Below are positions 51,274 to 58,902 of a DNA stretch of 64,000 nt, one piece after another. The DNA lies in NCBI RefSeq assembly GCF_000455125.1, contig NZ_AUWR01000011.1:1-64000 (forward strand). Reading direction: 5' to 3'. Source of the DNA: Mycobacterium sp. UM_WGJ (GTDB lineage Bacteria > Actinomycetota > Actinomycetes > Mycobacteriales > Mycobacteriaceae). The notes beneath the pieces are model-generated. The model ran no database searches. It saw only the letters and a list, made by a program, of their open reading frames with translations, and was not told the DNA's origin. Within the stretch, counting starts at the first letter, position 1. Each line of letters opens with the position of its first letter. The translations under genes and the position numbers were made by a program.

Positions 51274-52394
51274 CGGCGGGCATCAAGCGCATCGCGATCA
51301 GCACTGGTGGCGGTGACGCACCAGGTCTCAACGCCGTCGTCTACGCCGCCACCCTGGCCGCCCAAAGACGAGGCTGGGACGTGGTCGGGATCCGCGACGG
51401 CTACAACGGGCTGCTGCTGGGCGACGACTATCCCGATGGCGGTCTGATCGAGCTGAACCGTAACCGGGTGCGCGGCATCATCCACCAGGGCGGCACCATC
51501 TTGGGCAGCACCAACCGCGGCAACCCGATCGCCTACCCGGTGCAGCAGCCCGACGGCAGCTGGAGCGAACAGGACCGCACCGACGAGCTGCTCGAGCGCT
51601 TCGCAGAGCACGAGATCGATGCGTTGATCACCATCGGGGGCGACGGGTCCCTGGCGATCGGCCACCACCTGCACCAGGCTGGGCTGCGGCTGGTCGGGGT
51701 GCCCAAGACCATCGACAACGACCTGGAGGGCACCGCGGCGACGTTCGGTTTCGACAGTGCGGTCGATTTCGCCTCCGAGTGCATCGATCGGTTGTTTCCC
51801 ACCGCGACCTCGCACAGCCGGATCATCGTGGTGGAGGTGATGGGCCGCTACGCCGGCTGGATCGCGCTGCATGCCGGGCTGGCGTCCGGGGTGCACGCCA
51901 TCTTGCTTCCGGAGATCCCGTATCGGCTCGAGCCGGTGGCCGAGCTGATCAACCAACGCGCGCAACGTGGTTCGACCTACTCCATTATCTGCGTGGCCGA
52001 AGGCGCCAAGCCGGTAGGCGGCGAGCTCACCGTGGCGGGCAAGGCGGTGGGTCAGGCCGAACGCCTGGGCGGCGTGGGCGCCAAGGTTGCCGCTGAACTC
52101 GAGGCGCTCACCGGGCGCGAGTCGCGTGCCGTGGTGCTGGGGCATCTGTTACGCGGCGGTTCGCCGTCGTCGGTGGACCGGCTGCTGGGGCTGCGGTTCG
52201 GCGCTGCGGCGGTGCGGGCCCTCGACGAGGGGCGCAGCGGGGTGATGGTGGCGCTCAACCCGCCGACGGTGGATTACGTGCCGTTGGCCGAAGCTACCCG
52301 CCGACAGAAAACCGTTCCAGTGGAATGTGATTCGATCGAGACCGCGCGCGATCTCGGGATCAGGTTCGGCGACGAGAGCCTGCACGATGACTGA
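51270..52394 (+). CDS. 6-phosphofructokinase, PfkA-type
   Basis: A 374-residue phosphofructokinase. It has GGGDAPGLNAV, GGDGSLAIG, PKTIDNDLEGT, EVMGRYAGW and LGHLLRGG. The GGDG motif goes with ATP use, whereas PKTIDND (Lys instead of Gly) is usual in pyrophosphate-dependent forms, so this is a mixed or group III enzyme; donor specificity is uncertain. It phosphorylates fructose 6-phosphate or a related sugar phosphate. The start GTG overlaps the dehydrogenase stop. It may use a different sugar from the core glycolytic enzyme. Confidence 0.88.
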   Translation: MTAGIKRIAISTGGGDAPGLNAVVYAATLAAQRRGWDVVGIRDGYNGLLLGDDYPDGGLIELNRNRVRGIIHQGGTILGSTNRGNPIAYPVQQPDGSWSEQDRTDELLERFAEHEIDALITIGGDGSLAIGHHLHQAGLRLVGVPKTIDNDLEGTAATFGFDSAVDFASECIDRLFPTATSHSRIIVVEVMGRYAGWIALHAGLASGVHAILLPEIPYRLEPVAELINQRAQRGSTYSIICVAEGAKPVGGELTVAGKAVGQAERLGGVGAKVAAELEALTGRESRAVVLGHLLRGGSPSSVDRLLGLRFGAAAVRALDEGRSGVMVALNPPTVDYVPLAEATRRQKTVPVECDSIETARDLGIRFGDESLHDD

Positions 52395-53145
52395 GGCGCC
52401 ACGCCATCGCGGCGACTACGGCATCGACGGATCGTTTCACCGGGTCTCGCTGGGCGGGCAGCTCGCCGCTTTGGCGATCGGGTCCGCCGCGCTGGCGATC
52501 TACGGCGGCATCGCCCTGGCCCGCGGTCCACTGTGGCCCGGCGCGGCGGCGTTGGTCCTCGACGCCGCCGTCCTGACCCAGGTCGGGCTGTATTGGCATG
52601 CGACGCGGGCCGGCAAGTTCAAGGTGTGGGACGACGTACTCGATGGGCTGCGCCTGCGCGGCGACGAAACCGTGCTCGACATGGGATGCGGTCGAGGTGC
52701 GGTGTTGTGCGCCGCGGCCAAGCGGCTGCCCGACGGCCGTGCGATCGGAGTCGACCTGTGGCAGGCCGATCAGACCGACAACTCAGCTGATGCCACCCGG
52801 GCCAACGCCGCCCTGGAAGGCGTCGCCGACCGGATCGAGGTGAGCACCGGCGACATGACCGCGCTGCCGCTGCCCGACGCCAGCGTCGACCTGGTGGTGT
52901 CCAACCTGGCGATCCACAACATCGGGTCTCGCGAGGGCCGCCGGCGTGCGCTGGCGGAGGCGGCCCGGGTGCTGCGGCCCGGAGGCCGGTTGGCCATCGC
53001 CGATCTGTGGGAGATCCGCCGCCACGCCGCCCAACTGCGTGAAATGGGTTGGCGTGACGTGACATGGCGCAACCTGGGCTGGCGAATGTGGTACGGCGGG
53101 CCGTGGACTTCGACCCGGCTGGTCACCGCGACGAAGCCGGGCTGA
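52387..53145 (+). CDS. membrane-anchored class I SAM methyltransferase
   Basis: A 252-residue protein. Two hydrophobic stretches (LAALAIGSAALAIYGGIAL and AAALVLDAAVLTQVGL) near the N-terminus would anchor it to the membrane. The catalytic part has VLDMGCGRGAVL, the SAM-binding motif I, then GVDLW and VSNLAIHNI. The substrate is unknown. The start ATG 52387 overlaps the phosphofructokinase stop by eight bases, so it is the third gene of that operon. Confidence 0.86.
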   Translation: MTEAPRHRGDYGIDGSFHRVSLGGQLAALAIGSAALAIYGGIALARGPLWPGAAALVLDAAVLTQVGLYWHATRAGKFKVWDDVLDGLRLRGDETVLDMGCGRGAVLCAAAKRLPDGRAIGVDLWQADQTDNSADATRANAALEGVADRIEVSTGDMTALPLPDASVDLVVSNLAIHNIGSREGRRRALAEAARVLRPGGRLAIADLWEIRRHAAQLREMGWRDVTWRNLGWRMWYGGPWTSTRLVTATKPG

Positions 53146-53207
53146 GCGCCGGGATCGGTCACGTCCGTCTCAGGCGTCACGCGGGAGCGGGGGTGTGGTG
53201 TGTGCCC

Positions 53208-53322
53208 GGCTCCGAGCGACAAGCGACGTTATGTCAGGCCGTGGCGGGGTGCTGGTGGAGAATCGCGCCTCGGCGAGCGCAATGCGAGTTGACATAACCG
53301 GCGTTGTCGCTCAGAGGCGGGC
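53208..53322. repeat. 115-bp imperfect palindromic repeat element
   Basis: The left arm (53208-53236: GGCTCCGAGCGACAA ... GTTATGTCA) and the right arm (53290-53322: TGACATAAC ... TTGTCGCTCAGAGGCGG) are imperfectly complementary around a 53-base centre. The outer 20 bases recur at 20884 and 38521 with one mismatch each, and a diverged left arm is at 18841. No open frame is convincing. It looks like a small dispersed palindromic element of this genome. Confidence 0.65.
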
Positions 53323-53344
53323 GCATGCCCACATCCTCCGTGCT

Positions 53345-53448
53345 GTGACTGGTGGGTATGTGACGGGTGGGTCTGTGGCAGGTGGGTCTGTGACGGATGG
53401 GCCTGTGACGGGTGGGTCTGTGACGGTGGGTCTGTGGCAGGTGGGGCA
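53345..53448. repeat. seven tandem 15-bp repeats (minisatellite)
   Basis: Seven units of GTGACGGGTGGGTCT and near variants stand head to tail: 53345, 53360, 53375, 53390, 53405, 53420 (14 bases) and 53434. It ends 15 bases before the stop of the RES toxin gene. The unit length is a multiple of three and open in both strands, but no start or ribosome-binding site points to a gene. It may be variable in copy number between strains. Confidence 0.85.
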
Positions 53449-53462
53449 GTGCGCTATCGGAC

Positions 53463-54080
53463 TCAGTACGCGACGGTAAACCCGTGCCGCAGCACCAGAT
53501 CCGCGGTCACCTCCGGGCGCTCCGCGAGCGGCCAGCACTCCACCGCGAATGCACCGACATCGAAGAACGCATAGTTGACCGAAGTCTCCGGGGTGGTGCG
53601 CGAACGATAGACGATCGCATCCGGGCATTCGTCGGGCTCGGGCCACCAGCGCCGCACGGCATCTGCCAGGTGCTGGCAGGTGGCCCACACCGCGTCGTGC
53701 TGGCCGGTGCTGATCTGGTCGTCGACGCCCAGGGCATCCAGGTTGCGCTCGGTGCGCAGATCGAGCACCCGCAGGTGTCGGGCGGCGGACAGCCGCACCA
53801 GATGGTGGCGGGCGTGATCGCCGGGGATCATCAATCCGGTCAGTCGGTAGCGTTCCCGGAACGCGCCGACGAGATCGGTCGCCGCGTAGCGGGTGCGAAA
53901 CCCGCCGGACGGGGGATCGAAGCGATAGCGCGGCTGACCGAAGCCGCCCCAGGTCCACTGGCCGGGGGGCTCGGCGTCGAGTCGCCACAGCTGTGAGCCG
54001 GCGGCGATGCGCCGGCGGCGCAGCCCGCTGGGCCGGGCATCGGGCAGCGGTGCCCGATAGCCGGCCGGGAGTTCAGGCAC
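53463..54080 (-). CDS. RES-domain toxin
   Basis: A 205-residue RES-domain protein. The conserved block is WGGFGQPRYRFDPPSGGFRTRYAATDL followed by GAFRERY, with the Arg, Tyr and Glu that form the NAD-binding site of this family. MbcT of M. tuberculosis is an NAD phosphorylase of this fold. The start GTG 54080 overlaps the antitoxin stop by eight bases; a longer reading to 54167 lies in the antitoxin gene. Length equals that of Rv3189, as I recall. It would deplete NAD unless bound by its antitoxin. Confidence 0.84.
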   Translation of the reverse strand: MPELPAGYRAPLPDARPSGLRRRRIAAGSQLWRLDAEPPGQWTWGGFGQPRYRFDPPSGGFRTRYAATDLVGAFRERYRLTGLMIPGDHARHHLVRLSAARHLRVLDLRTERNLDALGVDDQISTGQHDAVWATCQHLADAVRRWWPEPDECPDAIVYRSRTTPETSVNYAFFDVGAFAVECWPLAERPEVTADLVLRHGFTVAY

Positions 54081-54588
54081 CGAGCGAGGTGAGCAGTCGA
54101 CGCGCGGCGGGCGCCGTCTCGCCGTGGCGCAGCGCCTCGGCGATCGAGAAACCGCCCAGTTCGTCATGGGTGAGCCGCATGATGCGGTCCGCGGCCAGCG
54201 GGTCGGTGGTGAACCGGCCCAGCAGCTCCAGGATCTCGGTCAGCTCCGGGCGCAGCCGGGCGTCATCGAATTGCCAGGCCGGAAACCAGGTCTGGTTGCC
54301 GATGGCCGCGCCGATGAGCTTGCCGCGGCTGCGCAGCCGGTGCACCGCCTGCGGTGTGCCCAACCGCAGGAGGTCTTGGACCTTCGGCGTGGGCAGCGCC
54401 CCGGCGACGAAGTCGTCGACGAGGGCAGCGCGGCGCTGGTCGTTCAGGGCGTGGGCGGCGATACGCTCCAACGTGCCCTGAGGGGCGGTGGGCGCCTCCA
54501 GGAGCGCGTCGAGGACAAGGGCGAACCCGGCGTCGGTGCGGGCGCGTTCGGCGACCTGGCGGGCGATCGGGGCGACGGCGGTGGGCAT
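54073..54588 (-). CDS. Xre/MbcA-ParS-like antitoxin of the RES pair
   Basis: A 171-residue protein with an N-terminal helical part, a helix-turn-helix-like segment (TPKVQDLLRLGTPQAVHRLRSRGKLIGA) and a C-terminal part (RLTHDELGGFSIAEALRHG) that in RES systems binds the toxin. The ATG at 54588 lies six bases after TAGCAT. It precedes and overlaps the RES toxin gene, the standard antitoxin-first order. Confidence 0.78.
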   Translation of the reverse strand: MPTAVAPIARQVAERARTDAGFALVLDALLEAPTAPQGTLERIAAHALNDQRRAALVDDFVAGALPTPKVQDLLRLGTPQAVHRLRSRGKLIGAAIGNQTWFPAWQFDDARLRPELTEILELLGRFTTDPLAADRIMRLTHDELGGFSIAEALRHGETAPAARRLLTSLGA

Positions 54589-54594
54589 GCGCCC

Positions 54595-54637
54595 ATGCTA
54601 CCCGCCGCTGCCCGAGATTGAAACAATCGAAACAATT
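54595..54637 (-). promoter_or_regulatory. antitoxin promoter with 9-bp direct repeats
   Basis: TAGCAT (minus strand, 54595-54600) is a -10 hexamer six bases before ATG 54588. Two direct repeats, GAAACAATC (54620-54628) and GAAACAATT (54629-54637), stand where the -35 region falls and are probable antitoxin-binding sites. Confidence 0.55.
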
Positions 54638-55496
54638 ATTCGGGGGCGGACCGGTGCCGGCGCCGCAGCGCTCGCCAGCCCAGTGCGCCGGCCACCAGCG
54701 CGACGATCGCGCCCAGCAGCGGCCAAACACCCAGCGCGTCGACCTGATCGGCCAGCCAGGACTGCACCGCACCCGCGGCACCGACCACCGGATCATGAGC
54801 GTCGCCCTCGGCGAAGTACAACCGGATCTCGTAGTAGCCGTAATAGCTGACGTACAGCCCGGTGAGCAACACGATCACCCCGGCGACGCGTCCCACATAC
54901 GGCAGCACGCGCCGCAACGCGGAGCTGGCGGCAGAACCCGCCACCGCCACCGCCAGCGCCGCAACGCCGACGGTGATGCTCATGCCCACGGCATAGGCGA
55001 TGAACGCCAGCACGCCCGCCACCGTCGAACCCTGCCGAAACGTGGTGCTGATCACCGCCAGAAACGGAGCGATCGTGCAGGACAGTGACGCCATGGCGTA
55101 GCCGACGCCGTAGCCGTACATCGACCCCAGCCGTGCCGTGGGTATCCCGCCCGCCCTACCGGGCAGCAACAGCGGGATCTCGCGGCCGGCCAACAACCAG
55201 ACGCCCGTGGACAGCAGCGCCACGCCGATCACCACAGTGGCGAACGGCAGATACTTCTGTGCCGAAGCGATCAACGGCGAGACAGCCAATCCGAAGATCC
55301 CGAACACCGTCAGAAATCCGGTGGCCATCACCATGGTCGCCAGCGCTGCCCGGGCCAGGGCGACCGGTCGTGAGGTGTCTCGGCTGGTGGCGATAACCAG
55401 GCCCAGATAGCCGGGAAGAAACGCGAAACCACACGGGTTCAGCGCCGCCACCAGCCCGGCCCCCAGGGCAAAACTGAGTGCGGCGGTGTCGATCAC
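54636..55496 (-). CDS. CcdA-like membrane protein, second copy
   Basis: A 286-residue CcdA/DsbD-family membrane protein. The redox cysteines are in ALNPCGFAFLP and ASLSCTIAPF. It aligns with the protein at 49242-50069 over its full length (for example SMYGYGVGYA and LYVSYYGYYE-like ends). GTG 55496 overlaps the thioredoxin stop (GTGA). It reduces or oxidises the adjacent TlpA-like lipoprotein. Confidence 0.86.
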   Translation of the reverse strand: MIDTAALSFALGAGLVAALNPCGFAFLPGYLGLVIATSRDTSRPVALARAALATMVMATGFLTVFGIFGLAVSPLIASAQKYLPFATVVIGVALLSTGVWLLAGREIPLLLPGRAGGIPTARLGSMYGYGVGYAMASLSCTIAPFLAVISTTFRQGSTVAGVLAFIAYAVGMSITVGVAALAVAVAGSAASSALRRVLPYVGRVAGVIVLLTGLYVSYYGYYEIRLYFAEGDAHDPVVGAAGAVQSWLADQVDALGVWPLLGAIVALVAGALGWRALRRRHRSAPE

Positions 55497-56005
55497 GAAC
55501 CGGTCAGGGCCTGTAGGCGCCTGTTCAGCTCGGCCTCGGCCAGCGAGCCCGTCACCACTTCGACGTGCCCGTCGGGCTTGATGAAGGCGTACGCCGGCTG
55601 CCGGGTGACCCCGAACCGGGCCCACACCGCCGCGTCGGTGTCGGCCAACTCGGTGAACTCGTCGACGCCGTACCTGTCGACGAACGCCCGTAACGCGTCC
55701 GGCCGGTCCTGCGCGCCCACGCCGACGAAGGTCACCTTGGGGTGTGCGGCGGCCAGTCGAGCGACCATCGGTGCATCCCGTTGGCACAGCGGACACCACG
55801 GCGCCCAGAACCACAACACGGCCGGTCTGCCGACCAGGCTCGCACCGGAAAATGGTCGGCCATCGAGGGTTTGGGCGGCGAAATCAAGTTGGGTGTTCTC
55901 GGCCCGGGTTTGCGATCCGCAGCCGAAGAGCAGCACCGCTATCGCCGCTACAGCCATGAGCAGTACGACCGATTGGCGACGCCCAGAGGCCTTGTCTTGC
56001 GGCAT
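55493..56005 (-). CDS. TlpA-like thioredoxin lipoprotein, second copy
   Basis: A 170-residue thioredoxin-fold protein. A hydrophobic stretch ends in LLFGC, a probable lipobox, so it is likely anchored outside the cell by a lipid. The active site is WFWAPWCPLC, with a cis-proline loop in RQPAYAF. It is the partner of the second CcdA-like gene and is diverged from the copy at 48756-49241, which has a cleaved signal peptide instead. The ATG at 56005 is chosen because the membrane segment then follows normally. Confidence 0.85.
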   Translation of the reverse strand: MPQDKASGRRQSVVLLMAVAAIAVLLFGCGSQTRAENTQLDFAAQTLDGRPFSGASLVGRPAVLWFWAPWCPLCQRDAPMVARLAAAHPKVTFVGVGAQDRPDALRAFVDRYGVDEFTELADTDAAVWARFGVTRQPAYAFIKPDGHVEVVTGSLAEAELNRRLQALTGS

Positions 56006-56037
56006 ACCGGCGAGTATGCCACCGCAACCTGCGGGGC

Positions 56038-56043
56038 TAAGGT
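56038..56043 (+). promoter_or_regulatory. -10 hexamer TAAGGT, SRPBCC gene
   Basis: TAAGGT six bases before ATG 56050 suggests a leaderless transcript for the three following genes. Confidence 0.45.
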
Positions 56044-56049
56044 GCTGCC

Positions 56050-56487
56050 ATGGCACGCGGACGCCTGGAGCACACTGCCGTCATCGCTGCGCCGCCCGAG
56101 ACCGTCGCGGCGTTTCTGGCCGATCTGGTCAACTACGAAGCCGTGCACCCGATGCTGGTGCACGTCCGCCAGGTTCCCGGCGGCGCCGACGGCGTCACCC
56201 GATACCTGGCTCCGCATCGTATGCGCCTCTACGGAATACCGATCCGGTTCACCTGCCGGGTGGACCTGCGCACCAGCGCGCCCGGCGAGATCCGCACCCA
56301 CACCCGGCAGCGGCCCGGCATCGAGATGTGGTCCACCATGACGGTGCACCCGCACGGTGGGGGCACCAGACTGCACGAACTGGTCGACATCAGCGCCCCA
56401 CGGTTGTTGATGAAGACCGTGCTGCGCGACGGCGGCAGCTCGCACGCCGCGATGTGGGACAACCTGCGTAGCTATTTCGAACAGTGA
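56050..56487 (+). CDS. SRPBCC (START-like) family protein
   Basis: A 145-residue protein with the SRPBCC layout: a first strand with VIAAPPETVAAFLADLVNYEAVHP, the curved sheet, and a long C-terminal helix (MWDNLRSYFEQ). Members bind lipids, aromatic ligands or act as cyclases. It is coupled to the cyanase gene by a four-base overlap (GTGA), but no functional link between them is known to me. Confidence 0.8.
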   Translation: MARGRLEHTAVIAAPPETVAAFLADLVNYEAVHPMLVHVRQVPGGADGVTRYLAPHRMRLYGIPIRFTCRVDLRTSAPGEIRTHTRQRPGIEMWSTMTVHPHGGGTRLHELVDISAPRLLMKTVLRDGGSSHAAMWDNLRSYFEQ

Positions 56488-56960
56488 CCGAGGCGGGCAT
56501 GCTGGATGCCATGAACCGAAGCCAGATCACCGAGCAGATCATCGCCGCCCGCCTCGCCAAGGGACTGACCTGGCAGGAGCTGGCCGACGCAATCGACAAG
56601 CCGGTCGTGTGGACCACCTCGGCACTGCTGGGCTCACATCCCATTCCCGCCGAAGCGGCCAAGACCCTCGCGAGCCTGCTCGGACTGGACCCCGAGGTGG
56701 TGCCGGTACTGGCCGCGGTACCGATGCGCGGCGGGCTCACTGGACCGCCCACCGACCCGACCATCTACCGGCTTTATGAAGCGGTGGGCGTGTACGGCCC
56801 GGCGATCAAAGAGCTGATTCACGAGCAGTTCGGCGACGGCATCATGAGCGCCATCAACTTCAGCATGGACATCGAGCGCAAGCCCCATCCGGGCGGCGAC
56901 CGAGTGGTGATCACTTTCGACGGTAAATTCCTTCCCTACGAATGGAATTCAGCGGACTGA
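56484..56960 (+). CDS. cynS: cyanate hydratase
   Basis: A cyanase of up to 158 residues. It breaks cyanate with bicarbonate into ammonia and carbon dioxide. The helical N-terminal domain has AKGLTWQELADAID, and the C-terminal domain holds the active-site residues of the family: YRLYE (Arg and Glu) and SAINFSMD (Ser). It ends GKFLPYEW. The start is uncertain: GTG 56484 overlaps the previous stop, while ATG 56499 and ATG 56511 are in frame and would give 153 or 149 residues. Confidence 0.92.
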   Translation: MTEAGMLDAMNRSQITEQIIAARLAKGLTWQELADAIDKPVVWTTSALLGSHPIPAEAAKTLASLLGLDPEVVPVLAAVPMRGGLTGPPTDPTIYRLYEAVGVYGPAIKELIHEQFGDGIMSAINFSMDIERKPHPGGDRVVITFDGKFLPYEWNSAD

Positions 56961-56970
56961 GCGCCGGTCG

Positions 56971-58035
56971 ATGGCTACTCGTCGAGCCCGCGACACCGAC
57001 CCGCTGACCGCCGACCTGGTGCTGTCCGGCGGGGGAGTGCGCTTCATCGGGCTGGTCGGAGCGGTGGTCGCCCTGATGGAGGCCGGCTACTCGGTACAGC
57101 GCATCTCCGGGGTGTCCGGCGGTTCGGTGGTGGGCACGATTCTGGCCGCCGCGGCCCAGGGCGACCAGCTGACGGCGGCGCAGGTCAAAGACCTGGCGCT
57201 GTCGGTACCGCTGCACACCTGGCGCGACGCGGGGCCGATCCCGCTGGTCGGACCGGTGTGGGGGTTCCTGCGCGACAACGCCCTCTATCGCGGCGACGTC
57301 GCCTACGAGTGGATCCGCAGCGAGCTGGCGAACCTGGGAGTGCGCACCTGGGGAGATCTGGGCTACCACGCCGACAACCTGCTGCCCGAGCGGCGCTACC
57401 GCGCCGTGGTCACCGTCACCGACGTGACGACCGGGCAGCTGGCGCGGCTGCCGTGGGACTACCGGCGGCTCTATGGGCTCGATCCCGATGAGCAGTCCGT
57501 CGCCGACGCGGTGCGCGCTTCGATGGCGGTGCCCTTCTTCTACCGCCCGGTGACGCTGACCAGCGCCAGCGGGCTGCGATCCACCCTGGTCGACGGTGGG
57601 GTGCTGTCGAACTTCCCGATCTACACCTTCGACCGGCTCGACGGCCGAGCACCGTTGTGGCCCACGTTCGGGGTCACGGTCGTCCCGGAGATATCCGACG
57701 GGATCGGTGCCATGGTTCCGGTGCTGCGGCCGCTGCGACTGTTCGGGCAGTCACTGCTGCTGGAGAACCTGATCAGCACCATGCTGGTCGGCCACGACCA
57801 GACTTACCTGAACCAGCCGTGGGTCAGTGTGCGGGCCATCAAGGTCAACTCCACCGACGTCAGCGTGCTGGACTTCGACATCTCCCGGGAGCGGCTGGAG
57901 AAGCTCTACGACAACGGCTACGCCGCGGCCAGCGAGTTCCTGTCGAGCTGGGACTGGCCGGCTTACCTGCAGCGGTTTCGGGCGTCGCACTACCCCAGCA
58001 CGGGCGCAGCCGAGGACACCGCCGAAAGCGACTGA
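56971..58035 (+). CDS. patatin-like phospholipase
   Basis: A 354-residue lipolytic enzyme. The oxyanion loop is LSGGGVRF, the nucleophile is in GVSGGSVVG (Ser within GxSxG) and the partner aspartate is in VDGGVLSNFP. This is the Ser-Asp dyad of patatins, which cleave acyl esters of lipids. No signal peptide is seen. It follows cynS after ten bases and may be in one unit with it. Confidence 0.88.
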   Translation: MATRRARDTDPLTADLVLSGGGVRFIGLVGAVVALMEAGYSVQRISGVSGGSVVGTILAAAAQGDQLTAAQVKDLALSVPLHTWRDAGPIPLVGPVWGFLRDNALYRGDVAYEWIRSELANLGVRTWGDLGYHADNLLPERRYRAVVTVTDVTTGQLARLPWDYRRLYGLDPDEQSVADAVRASMAVPFFYRPVTLTSASGLRSTLVDGGVLSNFPIYTFDRLDGRAPLWPTFGVTVVPEISDGIGAMVPVLRPLRLFGQSLLLENLISTMLVGHDQTYLNQPWVSVRAIKVNSTDVSVLDFDISRERLEKLYDNGYAAASEFLSSWDWPAYLQRFRASHYPSTGAAEDTAESD

Positions 58036-58057
58036 AGCCCGGATCCGTGCGGTGGGC

Positions 58058-58891
58058 TCAGCTGCGATGCTTGCCTAACTCCGCGCTGGGGTCGCCGAGC
58101 CGCACCGTGATGTCGGTGCTGCCGGACGCCTCCAGTTGCTCGCGACCGCGAAGGCGGTCCTGGATCTCACGCGCCGCACCGTTGATCCGCTCGATCTCGC
58201 CGCGGAACACGTCCGGGCGGGTCTCCTTGCTGGCGTAGTGGAAGTAACTGAGCAGACTGCGCAGCAGCTCCAGTTTCTGCTTCTCGCGCTTGGCCAGGTC
58301 GTGGGTGGTCATCAACTCGACCCGCCGCACCGGGGGCAGGTCACCCCAGTCGAGGACCACCTTGTTCTCGTACCGAGGCTGCTTGCCCCGCCGCCCGAAC
58401 CAGCCCTTGGGCTCGTCGGGGCTGTCGGCGTAGCTGATCGTCCCGGTGAACCGCGACTCGATGCCCTCGCCGAGCTCGGCTCGGTCGATCGCGGAGTCCC
58501 ACACCGTTCGCCATTCCTGGTTCGGCGCCAGCACCGTCAGTTCTTCGGGCAGTTGCAGCGCCACGACGTCGGCGTAGCCGTCCGAGGCGGTTTCGTAGCG
58601 GGCCACCGTCGGTGGCTGGTCGAACGCGAACCGGATGTCGTAGGCCGCGGTCTTGCCGAAGTTGCGGACCACCAGCTCGATGACGTGCCAATCGGCGGCG
58701 TGCGGCTCCATGAACATCGCCACGTGCGGCCGGGTCTGTTCGGCGGCCAACCGGCGGTTGCGCTGCAGTTGACGGTTCAAATAGAACAGCGCCAGCACGG
58801 TGATCCCGATGGCCAGCCAGGCGGCCCAGGCCAGCCAGGCATCCGCGCCCGCGTGGGCGACGTCATACAAGCGGTCCTCAACTGATCCCAT
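58058..58891 (-). CDS. single-pass membrane protein of unknown function
   Basis: A 277-residue protein with one N-terminal membrane helix (AWLAWAAWLAIGITVLALFYL), then a soluble beta-rich domain with VIELVVRNFGKTAAYDIRF, and a charged helical C-terminus. The start ATG 58891 is set by GAGGGG eight bases upstream, against the longer frame to 58927 that overlaps the hydrolase gene. It follows the hydrolase after eleven bases. I do not recognise its function. Confidence 0.72.
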   Translation of the reverse strand: MGSVEDRLYDVAHAGADAWLAWAAWLAIGITVLALFYLNRQLQRNRRLAAEQTRPHVAMFMEPHAADWHVIELVVRNFGKTAAYDIRFAFDQPPTVARYETASDGYADVVALQLPEELTVLAPNQEWRTVWDSAIDRAELGEGIESRFTGTISYADSPDEPKGWFGRRGKQPRYENKVVLDWGDLPPVRRVELMTTHDLAKREKQKLELLRSLLSYFHYASKETRPDVFRGEIERINGAAREIQDRLRGREQLEASGSTDITVRLGDPSAELGKHRS

Positions 58892-58902
58892 CAGCCATCC
58901 CC

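Noticed and set aside
53345-53448. CRISPR array
   Set aside because: The units are directly adjacent 15-mers with no spacers and no cas genes; it is a minisatellite.
53195-53479. Gly/Thr/Val-rich repeat protein across the minisatellite
   Set aside because: The frame has no ribosome-binding site, runs through the palindromic element, and one 14-base repeat unit breaks the 15-base period, so it looks non-coding.
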